Positions 46,952 through 55,108 of a stretch of DNA of 64,000 nucleotides are shown piece by piece. The stretch spans positions 744,001 through 808,000 of the forward strand of contig NZ_WQHP01000001.1 in the NCBI RefSeq assembly GCF_013035315.1, written 5' to 3'. A program made the position numbers and the translations under genes. Source of the stretch: Ruegeria arenilitoris (GTDB taxonomy: Bacteria; Pseudomonadota; Alphaproteobacteria; Rhodobacterales; Rhodobacteraceae). Within the stretch, counting starts at the first letter, position 1. Every line of letters starts with the position of its first letter. The notes beneath the pieces are model-generated. The model was not told where the DNA came from. It was given only the letters and a program-made list of their open reading frames with translations, and searched no databases.

Positions 46952-47269
46952 TCAGTGCTGCTGGGTTGTGAATGTGTTGTCAGACAGGCTGCTATCTGCT
47001 GGCGCGGACGCTGCGGTCGCATACCCAAGATTGACGTCACCAACGGACGCGGCCTCATGAAAGCTTCTGAGCTCAAGCGACAGCTCATCCTCACCCGTCA
47101 GCAATTCCGGGTTTCTTTCAAGATATGCATACAACGCCTGAATGTCGTTGGTCGAAAGCATCTCATCAATCACAAGCAGCTGCTCAAGCGTGATTTCGGC
47201 CCGCGCGCCTTGCGACGTAGTCAGAAATAACAGCGCGGTAACTATGCCGATCAGTCTTCTATCCGTCAT
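46952..47269 (-). CDS. Small exported protein at the head of the glycosyltransferase operon
   Basis: 105 aa. A Sec signal peptide (IGIVTALLFLTTSQGARA, cleavage after ARA) precedes an acidic helical mature part and a Ser/Ala/Thr-rich C-terminus (TAASAPADSSLSDNTFTT, about 84-101) that looks like a flexible or glycosylatable tail. It lies 5 bases before the GT gene, which makes it a candidate acceptor or partner; that is inference. Confidence 0.68.
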   Translation of the reverse strand: MTDRRLIGIVTALLFLTTSQGARAEITLEQLLVIDEMLSTNDIQALYAYLERNPELLTGEDELSLELRSFHEAASVGDVNLGYATAASAPADSSLSDNTFTTQQH

Positions 47270-47346
47270 CGTTAGAAACCCCGTGGGAAATAATTAACAC
47301 TACACAAAATTGGTCGAATCCTTTGCATTGTAACTCAAGACCACCC

Positions 47347-49443
47347 TCATTGGGTCGTCGCTCTTTTAAGTTTGCTTAGAACCTGACTTCTCAGCCGATT
47401 AACTTGGCTTGTTGGCGCTGGCGCTCGGGCCCTGGTTTGGCGTGTGGTCCGTTTGACAGCAGCGACGCCCGACCCTTCTCCGGCCAGCCATAGCTCGATG
47501 ATCCCGGTGGGTGTTTTTGTGCCGGCGTCCGTAAAGTCGCGCAACAAGGCGCCTGCGTCTTTGGCAAGGGTTGCAGCCCGGGCCTCGTCCTGACGGTGGT
47601 AAAATCGAACGTTGGACTGGCTGATCCCAAACCCGACCCGCGCCTGCCCGCTTAGCTCATGACCCGTGGTCGTCAGGCCGCTTACAACCGAGTCCACGAC
47701 ACCCTGCGGCAGATTGCTGGGCGCATATAGCCTGAAGGCCACCCGCGCGGCTGGTGGGGGTGTGTCTTCCGGCGTGACCTCAACTTCTAAGACCGTCGAG
47801 CGGTCGATCGCTTCGGGTGGGATGGGTGTCTCTGACGATGCGGGCGGTTCTGGTGGGAGGAATTCTTGCTCTGTTGACAGCGCAGTAGTGTCGAACAGCT
47901 CCGGCTCGAGGGCATCAACCCTCTGATAAGAAATAACAGTATCTTCTGATTGGATTGACGGATCGAGTGAAACGGCCTGCAAACCACCTGCCTCAGGCAC
48001 CATTGGCGGAAGCGCGACTGGCGGGGGCGCGATTGGGGCTTGTTCGATGTCCAAGGACGCCAGTGCCTCGGGTGGAGCGAGACCCGCGCGGGGTGTGCGG
48101 GGTGTACCGACATCCAGACCACGAATTTGCGGCTGATACACCAACGCCTGATCGGACAGTGTCGCCTGACCAACGGGCACCTGCGGTGGCACAAAAACCA
48201 AAGCCTCGGGCTGTACCGGAACGGTAGGAGCGCTCTGGCGGGCCAACGGCGTTTCCGTTGGCTCCACAGCAATAGGCGCACGCACTGCAGTGGTCATTGC
48301 CCCGGCCAAGAAGTCTTCGGGCCGTGTTCCGGTCACAGCCTCTTCTAGCAGCGCGACGGAAGTGCTGAAAATCTCTGGTGTGGACTGAAACCGCACAAAG
48401 CCAAGATTCATCTCTTCCCTCGGTCGATAACTGAGCAACGTCAACGGCAGCGGCGGCTGAGTCAGGGACGGGACGAAAGGCCGGACGCTTGGGGCCAACC
48501 TGAGCAACTTTGGCTCCACCTCGCCAGACCGTTCAGGGTTTGACACGGGATCGGTCAACGCCGCCACGTCTTCCGGCTCGGCTATGGCCTCATCCGACGG
48601 CAGCGAACCGGTAGGTGCATCAAAGACACTGGCCGTTAAACCAGCCTGCTCATCCGTCGGGTCAGACGCACCTGTTTCGGTATCCTGAAACAGCTCTCGA
48701 CTGGCCAATTCGGTTTCTTCACTGGCAAGCCCGGCGCTTTCAACAGGTGCTGAGGTGCCACGATCAGACATCGCAAGAAACACCGAGGAAGAAGCCGCAA
48801 CTCCGATGACGCATCCGATGGCCACAAATCCAACCTTCAGCTTGCGACGACTGCGCTTTTGATCCTCCATCCGCTCCAAAAGGGTTTTGCGCAGACGATC
48901 GGCAACCTCACCCTCGGACAACCGGAGACTGGGTTCCGCGGCCAAAGCATCTGCTTCGCTGTATCCAGAGCCCGTATCGACCGGAGGGCTGTCGTCCTGC
49001 ACCGCATCCTGATTTGGTTTTTTGTTCTCGTTCTGGGCACCAAACGATGCGGCAGCATTTCCGGGAACGCCCCCGTCCGTTTTGACGTTTTGGCCGCTTT
49101 CTTTCTTTTTGGGCGGGATTGTTGCCGACTCACCTTGCGGAACAGCAGAGGCGGGTTTTGTCTGTTTCCGAACTGTTTGAGGTTGCGGCGCTGTTGCTTC
49201 AGCCCCTTTTCGGGCCGCGTTACCAGAAGTTGAGTTGTTTGTTGCTTTGTGGCCTGCGCCCGCCTGCGCACTCTGATTGGCGTTCTTTGCCTTCGCAGCC
49301 TGGGCTACGCCCTGCTGTTTCCCTGCATTTTCAAGCACCTCCTGCCATTCAGGAGACTGTACGAAATCATAAAGGTCAGACACTTTCTGAGTGCCTTTTT
49401 TCGCAACTTCAGGTCGAGCTTTTGGGTCGCTGGCCTTTGTCAT
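47347..49443 (-). CDS. Large single-pass membrane protein with proline-rich periplasmic part
   Basis: 698 aa from the ATG at 49443, which has GGGGG upstream; an in-frame GTG at 49509 would add 22 residues with a CPSC motif. Residues about 50-200 are a low-complexity, Lys/Ala/Gln-rich cytoplasmic region. A membrane helix follows (VGFVAIGCVIGVAASSSVFLAM). The periplasmic part is rich in Pro, Glu and Val. The C-terminal ~110 residues (VAFRLYAPSNLPQGVV ... VRFYHRQDEARAATLA) resemble a LytR_C/SPOR-like fold, a possible cell-wall contact. It lies between the GT operon and the radical SAM unit. Function unknown. Confidence 0.7.
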   Translation of the reverse strand: MTKASDPKARPEVAKKGTQKVSDLYDFVQSPEWQEVLENAGKQQGVAQAAKAKNANQSAQAGAGHKATNNSTSGNAARKGAEATAPQPQTVRKQTKPASAVPQGESATIPPKKKESGQNVKTDGGVPGNAAASFGAQNENKKPNQDAVQDDSPPVDTGSGYSEADALAAEPSLRLSEGEVADRLRKTLLERMEDQKRSRRKLKVGFVAIGCVIGVAASSSVFLAMSDRGTSAPVESAGLASEETELASRELFQDTETGASDPTDEQAGLTASVFDAPTGSLPSDEAIAEPEDVAALTDPVSNPERSGEVEPKLLRLAPSVRPFVPSLTQPPLPLTLLSYRPREEMNLGFVRFQSTPEIFSTSVALLEEAVTGTRPEDFLAGAMTTAVRAPIAVEPTETPLARQSAPTVPVQPEALVFVPPQVPVGQATLSDQALVYQPQIRGLDVGTPRTPRAGLAPPEALASLDIEQAPIAPPPVALPPMVPEAGGLQAVSLDPSIQSEDTVISYQRVDALEPELFDTTALSTEQEFLPPEPPASSETPIPPEAIDRSTVLEVEVTPEDTPPPAARVAFRLYAPSNLPQGVVDSVVSGLTTTGHELSGQARVGFGISQSNVRFYHRQDEARAATLAKDAGALLRDFTDAGTKTPTGIIELWLAGEGSGVAAVKRTTRQTRARAPAPTSQVNRLRSQVLSKLKRATTQ

Positions 49444-49547
49444 CAATACCCCCGAACTGGCCGCCGGAACACGCTCTACGCTGTCGCAACTCGGGCAAAC
49501 CAAATACACTCGTGAACATCAAAAAATCCAAAATAAATGTGTAAAAC

Positions 49548-49586
49548 AGTATAAAAAATTGACCGCTCGAAAACAAGTAAAGCGGT
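49548..49586 (-). terminator. Intrinsic terminator after the radical SAM gene
   Basis: On the minus strand ACCGCT and AGCGGT pair around a 13-base loop, followed by CAATTTTTT, a clear U-tract. It lies about 70 bases after the radical SAM stop, so that transcript ends here and the gene is not joined to the membrane protein gene downstream. Confidence 0.62.
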
Positions 49587-49653
49587 GACGGGCGTCATCC
49601 GCTTGCGGTTTTCAGCGGCGTTGAATCCTGTTGATGTCAGCGGTAGGGCGAGG

Positions 49654-50658
49654 TTAATCCCACTTGAATTTTGAGATCAGAATGTCGGCGACGCAGGAGC
49701 ACGACTCTTTGGTGCAAATGACCGCCCCCTCGGGCAGAGCGATGTCACCGCCGATTTTTCCAATGCGTCCTCCGACACCGCATACGGCGCGGAACACGCC
49801 GCCATCTCCGGCAATGCGCAAAGACTCGATCCCCGCGTCACAGGTCCAGCCTTTCCAGCGGTTTTCGCCACGCATAATGAACTCATTGGGCCGGAACGTC
49901 TCGCGCGAGCCGTCAGCGTTGTTTCGAACCATGATCCCACGAGGGTGGCGCAGCTTGCCGCCCGATCCACCGGGGTTGGACACCCGCTCGCGCATCTTGG
50001 CAAGCTGTTCGTCGCTATAGGGATAAAGCTCATTTCGAAATTCAAGCCGCAGGGGCTTCATAACAATCCCAATACGCGGGAATTCCTGCCCCAGCTTACG
50101 CGCAACGTCATAGCTTTCGTCAAAGCGGTCCGGGTTCATGGTGATGTTGACCTGAACGTGGATCACCTCGGACAAAATTGCGATAACACGGCGGACATGC
50201 TCAAAGTCGGCCTCTTCCAGATGGTAGGTCAGGATCAACGAGTCCAGCTTGTCGCGAATGACCTGCCAGAACCGCTCGGTTCGCGATCCATTGGAGATCA
50301 AGCTGACTTTCATTTCATGCGCGCGGGCGGCGCTCAGGATGTCCTTGATCTTTGGGTGCAGCGTTGGTTCGCCCCCCGTTAGTTGCAGCCACACCTGACT
50401 GCCCAGACCTTCCTGATAGTGTTCTTGCAGCGCCTCAATCATGCCCACGACGTCTTCGAGGCTTTGCCACCCTATCGTTCCGTCATGCAACGCGGCGGGG
50501 CAATAGCTGCAGGCGTAGTTGCAGCGGTTGCCCAGCATCCAGTCCACCAGAACAACTTTCTTGTGGATGTCGTCTGCGTGTTCAATCCATTCCAGAGGCC
50601 GCGGATGCATCTCTGTCAGCGGGTCATCTGCCCATTCCGTGTTATGTCTAAACTGCAT
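49654..50658 (-). CDS. Radical SAM enzyme with SPASM-like C-terminus
   Basis: 334 aa. The radical SAM cluster motif is CNYACSYC (about 46-53), followed by a glycine-rich TGGEPTLHP for SAM binding. The C-terminal part has further Cys (WTCDAG, RAVCGVGG, ICTKESCSC) that fit auxiliary iron-sulfur clusters of SPASM or twitch type, as used on peptides and proteins. It overlaps a 34-codon ORF by 11 bases and has a poor ribosome site of its own, pointing to coupled translation. A terminator follows. The substrate is not known; a peptide is the leading idea. Confidence 0.85.
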   Translation of the reverse strand: MQFRHNTEWADDPLTEMHPRPLEWIEHADDIHKKVVLVDWMLGNRCNYACSYCPAALHDGTIGWQSLEDVVGMIEALQEHYQEGLGSQVWLQLTGGEPTLHPKIKDILSAARAHEMKVSLISNGSRTERFWQVIRDKLDSLILTYHLEEADFEHVRRVIAILSEVIHVQVNITMNPDRFDESYDVARKLGQEFPRIGIVMKPLRLEFRNELYPYSDEQLAKMRERVSNPGGSGGKLRHPRGIMVRNNADGSRETFRPNEFIMRGENRWKGWTCDAGIESLRIAGDGGVFRAVCGVGGRIGKIGGDIALPEGAVICTKESCSCVADILISKFKWD

Positions 50659-50752
50659 CAGAAGCGTACCTGCTCAGGCTGGTTGGAGAATACATCGAGC
50701 GAACTGCGGCGCGGTTGTCCGTTTCCTCTATCCGGTCTCTGATCTCCGTCAT
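50648..50752 (-). CDS. 34-aa ORF coupled to the radical SAM gene (possible precursor peptide)
   Basis: 34 codons from an ATG at 50752 that has GGAG four bases upstream, ending TAG at 50648, which overlaps the radical SAM start by 11 bases. The peptide begins MTEIRDRIEETDNRAAV (helical, charged, leader-like) and ends SMYSPTSLSRYASDAV (Tyr/Ser-rich, core-like). It was chosen over a 62-codon reading that starts within an inverted repeat. Short peptides encoded just before radical SAM genes are often the substrates. I have no homolog, so coding status rests on context. Confidence 0.5.
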   Translation of the reverse strand: MTEIRDRIEETDNRAAVRSMYSPTSLSRYASDAV

Positions 50753-50771
50753 CGTCTCCACAGGGTGACGT

Positions 50772-50790
50772 TTGCTATATCCGATAGCAA
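50772..50790. promoter_or_regulatory. Inverted repeat upstream of the radical SAM unit
   Basis: TTGCTAT and ATAGCAA are perfect 7-base arms with a 5-base spacer, 20 bases upstream of the 34-codon ORF. It could be an operator over its promoter. Confidence 0.4.
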
Positions 50791-50883
50791 CGCGGGCACC
50801 TCGACAATTCAGGCCAGAACAACTCACACAGGTCACAACTCAAACATCGGATTAATCAATTTCAATTTGCGCACTCTATGCCA

Positions 50884-50895
50884 GTAAGCGCTTAC
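50884..50895. promoter_or_regulatory. LacI-family-type palindrome
   Basis: GTAAGCGCTTAC is a perfect 12-base palindrome with the central CG typical of LacI/GalR-family operators; flanking bases give AGTAAGCGCTTACA. No LacI-type gene is present in the window, so the regulator would act from elsewhere. It lies in the divergent spacer between the radical SAM unit and the LysR gene. Confidence 0.55.
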
Positions 50896-51075
50896 ACGCA
50901 AATCGGGACCCTTTGAGAAAGGGCTTGCCCGTTGCAAAGGGATCAATCAGGTCGCTGGGGCAACGTCGCCGAAGACGTGCAATTGTTGCCAATGCCCAAG
51001 CAATTCTGCCTTGACCGGTTAAGCAATCAGCCTCAAACAATTACGCAAAAACATGAATTTCTCTCAGGTGACACA

Positions 51076-51996
51076 ATGGCTGACGGGCCGCTTCTGGATT
51101 TCCGGCATCTCAAGATGGTCCAGGCCATAGCGAAACATGGGCGCGTCACGGACGCGGCCGATGCGCTGGGTGTGACGCCCTCTGCGTTGTCCCATCGCAT
51201 CCGCGAAGCCGAGCGGCGTTTGGACATGGTTTTGTTCACCCGTATGCACAAACGGCTGCGCATGACTCCGGCGGCAGAGTATCTGGCCGATATGGCCGAC
51301 CGCGTCCTCAGCGAAATGGACAAGGCCGAGCGGGATGTCCGCCGCATGGATCGCGGGGTGGAGCATGTTGTGCGCATCGGTATCGAGGCGTACAGCACCT
51401 ATCACTGGCTACCTGCGTTCACGACTGAGCTACGCAGGCATTTGCCGGGCATCGAACTGCAGGTCATGGCCAACGTAACGCGTGATCCTGTTCTTGCCCT
51501 GACCAATCGGCATGTCGATATCGTCATCACCTCGGGTGAAACCCGCCCCATTGGGACGCATCAGGTGCTCTTGTTCCGGGACGAGCTGCAGTTCATCGTC
51601 CCACCACATCACCGTTTGGCAGGGAAACCCTATGTCAATGGGTCGGATATCGAGAACGAAGACTTCATCACCTATGCCCTGACCCCGGAACCCGACCGGG
51701 AATTCGCCCGTCTGTTTCGCCCGTCGGGACGCTATCCCCGCTGGGCGACAACCGTTGAGCTGCCAGAGGCAATAGTCGAGCTTGTCGCCGCCGGACAGGG
51801 AAGCAGCGTTTTGGCTGGTTGGGCCGTGCGCCCCGCGATAAACGCGGGACGCATCGTCGGGTTGCGGGTGGGTCAGGATGGCATCGACATCTGTTGGCGG
51901 GCCCTTATCCGATCCGAAGACAAGGAAAGTGGCCCGATTTGGGATGTCAGCCAGACACTGGCCCAGTGGGCGGCCCGCAACGACGGGTTCGGTTAA
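51076..51996 (+). CDS. LysR family regulator, MetR-like
   Basis: 306 aa from the ATG at 51076. The N-terminal helix-turn-helix is HLKMVQAIAKHGRVTDAADALGVTPSALSHRIREAERRL; the SALSH pattern resembles MetR. The C-terminal effector domain runs from about 90. It is convergent (4-base overlap) with the dimethylglycine-dehydrogenase-like operon and is its most likely regulator; a matching inverted repeat lies upstream of that operon at 57129. The inducer is unknown. MetR uses homocysteine, which would fit one-carbon metabolism. Confidence 0.86.
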   Translation: MADGPLLDFRHLKMVQAIAKHGRVTDAADALGVTPSALSHRIREAERRLDMVLFTRMHKRLRMTPAAEYLADMADRVLSEMDKAERDVRRMDRGVEHVVRIGIEAYSTYHWLPAFTTELRRHLPGIELQVMANVTRDPVLALTNRHVDIVITSGETRPIGTHQVLLFRDELQFIVPPHHRLAGKPYVNGSDIENEDFITYALTPEPDREFARLFRPSGRYPRWATTVELPEAIVELVAAGQGSSVLAGWAVRPAINAGRIVGLRVGQDGIDICWRALIRSEDKESGPIWDVSQTLAQWAARNDGFG

Positions 51997-54401
51997 GCGC
52001 GCAGCCGGGTGTTGTCGGGGTCATACACATGATGGCTGTGCCGGGTCGCGCCACGCATCTCTCCGAACGCCTGAACATGGCACGCCTCACCCATCGCCAA
52101 ACTGCCATGCTGGACATACCCCAGCGCCAACAGCTTGCCTGTGCGATACCCCATCGATACCGAGGTCAGATAGCCGATCAGCTCTCCATCTTTGACGATG
52201 GGGTCCGATGGCAGGGGCTCGGGGCTCGGATCGGTGATTTCCAACCCAATAAAGCTCCATTCGGGGTCAGTTTGCTGTTGCTGGACCACGGCTTCTCGGC
52301 CGCAAAACGTGCCTTTGGACAGATTGGCGAACTTGGACAGGCCTGCATCGAACAATGTGTATTCTGTGCCAAAGTCCGCGCCCCATCCGTGATAGCCTTT
52401 CTCGACCCGCATGGCGTTCAGCGCGTAAGAGCCGAAATTGCAGATGCCGTAATCCTGCCCGGCCCGCCAGATCGCCGCGTAGAGCTGTTCCAGGTCCTCA
52501 GAGGAAACGTGCAATTCCCAGCCTAGCTCACCCACATAGCTGACACGCAGCGCAGTGACCGACACTCCGGCGACATCAATTTCCGCAACGCTCATCCACG
52601 GTGCGTGCAGATCAGCGGATGTAAGCGTCTGCAACACATCGCGCGCGCGGGGGCCCATCACAAGCAAGACGCTGTCATGGTCATAGCCTTTGCTGAGCGT
52701 GACGTTAGCAGTGCCAAAGCTGTGAGAAATCCAGTCAAAATCCCGATCCACGGCCAGCGTTGGACCGCAGAGCAGAAACCGATCCTCGGCCAGACGGGCA
52801 ATCGTCGCCTCGGACCAGATGCGGCCCTGGGGCGTCAGCATGTAAGACAGACGGACCCGCCCAACTGGCGGCAGCGTACCGCAAACCAAAGCGTTCAGAG
52901 CGTCGAACGCATCCGGCCCTTCAACAACGTACTTGGTGAAACCGCCGTGATCCATGATGCCGACCGCATCGCGTACAGTTTTGCATTCCAAACGAACGGC
53001 ATCTTGCCAGGGCTCGTGCCCAAAGCTCAGCGCGCCAGTGTCTGAAATGCCTTCGCGCTGGAACCAGAAAGCGCGCTCCCATCCGCCGATCTGGCCCATC
53101 ACGGCCCCCTGCCCCTTTAGGTGATCGTACAGCGGCGTTCTGTTCACCGGACGACCGGACGGCATGATCCGGTGCGGATAGGGAATGGCGTATTGCAGAT
53201 CATAATGCTCGGACGCCCGGGCCGCCGCATAGTCCTGAGTGGCCCAGTCGCCAAATCGGCGCGGATCCCAGGCGGACAAGTCCCACTCGGTCTCTCCGCC
53301 CGCGAGCCATTCAACCATGGCTTTACCGATCGCTGCGGAATGCGTGATGCCAATTTGCACACCGGTCGCGTGGTAAAAGTTGCGCACCCCACTCGCGGGG
53401 CCGACCAGCGGTAAGGCGTCGGGCGCATAGGGGATCGGGCCGTTCACAAAGCGCTGCGCGCCCGCCTCGGCCAGGATCGGGACATGGGCCGCAGCGGCCT
53501 CGAACACCGCCATCATCCCGTCCACATCATCGGCGAAAAGCTGGTGGTCAAAATCGGCGGGTACACCGTCTTGCCAGACCGGACGCCCTTCGTGCGCATA
53601 GGATCCCAGCAACAGCGCATTACGTTCCCGCCGCAGGTAGAACCGGATGTCAGGATCCCGGATCAGCGGGAACAAATCGGTGTCTTCTTCAAGCTGAGGC
53701 AACGCTGTGGTCACCATGTATTGATGTTCCAGCGTCACCACCGGCAGCTGCAGCCCGGCCATGGCCGCAATCATCGCGCCGCTGGACCCCGCCGCATTAA
53801 TCACCGTTCCGGCCACCACTGTGCCATCCGGGGTCTCGACCTCCCACTCGCCGTTTGGTCGTTGGGTCAAGCCGGTCACGCGGGTAAACCGGCGCACTTC
53901 GGCCCCCAAAGCACGCGCATGCTTGGCCAGCGCCTGCGTCAATTGACTGGGGTCGATGTCACCTTCGTAAGGATCCAGAATGCCGCCCAACACGGTGTCG
54001 TCAGCCTGCCAATAAGGGTGCCGCGCCTCGATCTCATCCGGACTGAGCATCGCCAATTCGAACCCTGCCGAACGCGAAACACCGCACAGGTGCTGGAACA
54101 GTTGCATACGTTCCGGAGTATGCGCGGGCCAGATCGCCTGAGTATGGCGGTAGGTGACCGGCGCTTCGGGGTCTTTTTCAAGCTCTTTGTACAGAGACCA
54201 CGCATAGTTCCCGGCCCGCATCCCCAGCCATGAATTCGCATAGGTCGGGATGTTTCCCGCCGCATGCCAGGTGGACCCTGCTGTCAATTCGTTTTTCTCG
54301 ATTAGGACTGTTTCGGTGATACCGGCCTGAGCAAGGTGATACAGAATGGCCGCCCCGACGGCTCCGCCGCCAATTACGACAACCTCGGCATGTGTTCGCA
54401 T
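51993..54401 (-). CDS. Dimethylglycine/sarcosine dehydrogenase-like FAD protein with GcvT domain
   Basis: 802 aa. The N-terminal DAO domain has the FAD turn VVVIGGGAVGAAILYHLA and STWHAAG, where His is the covalent FAD site in this family. An FAO_M linker follows, then GcvT and C-terminal barrel domains (about 430-800; MDHGGFTKYVVEGPDA, GELGWELHV) that accept formaldehyde onto tetrahydrofolate. It oxidatively demethylates an N-methyl amine such as dimethylglycine; exact substrate unknown. It is the last gene of the mttB-like operon and follows the racemase with no gap. Confidence 0.9.
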   Translation of the reverse strand: MRTHAEVVVIGGGAVGAAILYHLAQAGITETVLIEKNELTAGSTWHAAGNIPTYANSWLGMRAGNYAWSLYKELEKDPEAPVTYRHTQAIWPAHTPERMQLFQHLCGVSRSAGFELAMLSPDEIEARHPYWQADDTVLGGILDPYEGDIDPSQLTQALAKHARALGAEVRRFTRVTGLTQRPNGEWEVETPDGTVVAGTVINAAGSSGAMIAAMAGLQLPVVTLEHQYMVTTALPQLEEDTDLFPLIRDPDIRFYLRRERNALLLGSYAHEGRPVWQDGVPADFDHQLFADDVDGMMAVFEAAAAHVPILAEAGAQRFVNGPIPYAPDALPLVGPASGVRNFYHATGVQIGITHSAAIGKAMVEWLAGGETEWDLSAWDPRRFGDWATQDYAAARASEHYDLQYAIPYPHRIMPSGRPVNRTPLYDHLKGQGAVMGQIGGWERAFWFQREGISDTGALSFGHEPWQDAVRLECKTVRDAVGIMDHGGFTKYVVEGPDAFDALNALVCGTLPPVGRVRLSYMLTPQGRIWSEATIARLAEDRFLLCGPTLAVDRDFDWISHSFGTANVTLSKGYDHDSVLLVMGPRARDVLQTLTSADLHAPWMSVAEIDVAGVSVTALRVSYVGELGWELHVSSEDLEQLYAAIWRAGQDYGICNFGSYALNAMRVEKGYHGWGADFGTEYTLFDAGLSKFANLSKGTFCGREAVVQQQQTDPEWSFIGLEITDPSPEPLPSDPIVKDGELIGYLTSVSMGYRTGKLLALGYVQHGSLAMGEACHVQAFGEMRGATRHSHHVYDPDNTRLRA

Positions 54402-55106
54402 TCAGTGCTGCTCCAACAGTTTTCCAAATCCGGAAATCGGATCAGTGATCCCGATGCTGCGCAGGGTCTGCCAATAGACCGCTGCATTGCAGGCGACGAT
54501 GGGTTTGCCGTGCGCGCCCTCAAGCTCGGCAATCAGGGCCACTACGGGCAATGCAGTTCCAACCTGCAGGATCACGTCACAGTCCGAGGCAGCCACCCGG
54601 GCGAACACCGCGCGAATATCTTCCAATGGCGTTTCGCAAATTTCGGGCAAGGATGGCGCTTGGGTACCATGGATCGCGACAACCTCGAAACCGGCGGCCT
54701 CGGTATTTGCGCGCACGACCGCGTCGACCTCGGCATTGAATGGGGTCACGATCCCCACGCGCTGCGCACCAAGCGCACACAAGGCAGCATAATCCGCGCC
54801 GGACGCCCCCAGAACGGGCACACCGAGTTGTTCCGCAATCTCATCACATCGCGCTTTCAGCTTGTCCGGCCCGCCGGGGCCTGCATCCGTGGTCAGCCCA
54901 ATGGCTATAGCCGCTGGCTTGCAATCCATCAGCTTGGCAGCTTCATCCGGCAGATCATCCGAGAAGTTGTCGCCACCCAGCCGAAATCGTTGCATCTGGT
55001 TGGTCACACCTTCGGGGCGCAAAAGCTCAAGCTCCGGCTGAACAACTGTGTTCATCGCCGGGGTCATAACGCCAATCACGGCGCGTGGGGCAAGCGTATC
55101 GGCCAC
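54402..55106 (-). CDS. Asp/Glu racemase superfamily protein (maleate isomerase/decarboxylase-like)
   Basis: 234 aa from GTG at 55106, which has AGGAG 7 bases upstream; a GTG two codons earlier overlaps the SRPBCC stop. The opening PRAVIGVMTPAMNTVVQPE resembles maleate isomerase and arylmalonate decarboxylase. The first catalytic position (CTSG) is LTTD here, so Cys is lost, while the second Cys is kept (ACNAAVYW, near residue 205). A single-Cys enzyme of decarboxylase type is possible. It sits in the methylamine-like operon. Substrate unknown. Confidence 0.8.
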   Translation of the reverse strand: MADTLAPRAVIGVMTPAMNTVVQPELELLRPEGVTNQMQRFRLGGDNFSDDLPDEAAKLMDCKPAAIAIGLTTDAGPGGPDKLKARCDEIAEQLGVPVLGASGADYAALCALGAQRVGIVTPFNAEVDAVVRANTEAAGFEVVAIHGTQAPSLPEICETPLEDIRAVFARVAASDCDVILQVGTALPVVALIAELEGAHGKPIVACNAAVYWQTLRSIGITDPISGFGKLLEQH

Positions 55107-55108
55107 TT

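Larger units (their letters stand above)
50753..51075. other. Divergent spacer between the radical SAM unit and LysR gene
   Basis: About 320 bases between the divergent start codons at 50752 and 51076. It contains the inverted repeat at 50772, the LacI-type palindrome at 50884 and a small hairpin CCCTTT-GAG-AAAGGG at 50909-50923 with a further AAAGGG at 50936. The rest is A+T-rich near the LysR start. No other coding sequence is supported. Confidence 0.5.

Noticed and set aside
49548-49586. Joining of the radical SAM gene and the large membrane protein gene into one operon
   Set aside because: A hairpin with a U-tract lies between them, so separate transcripts are more likely.
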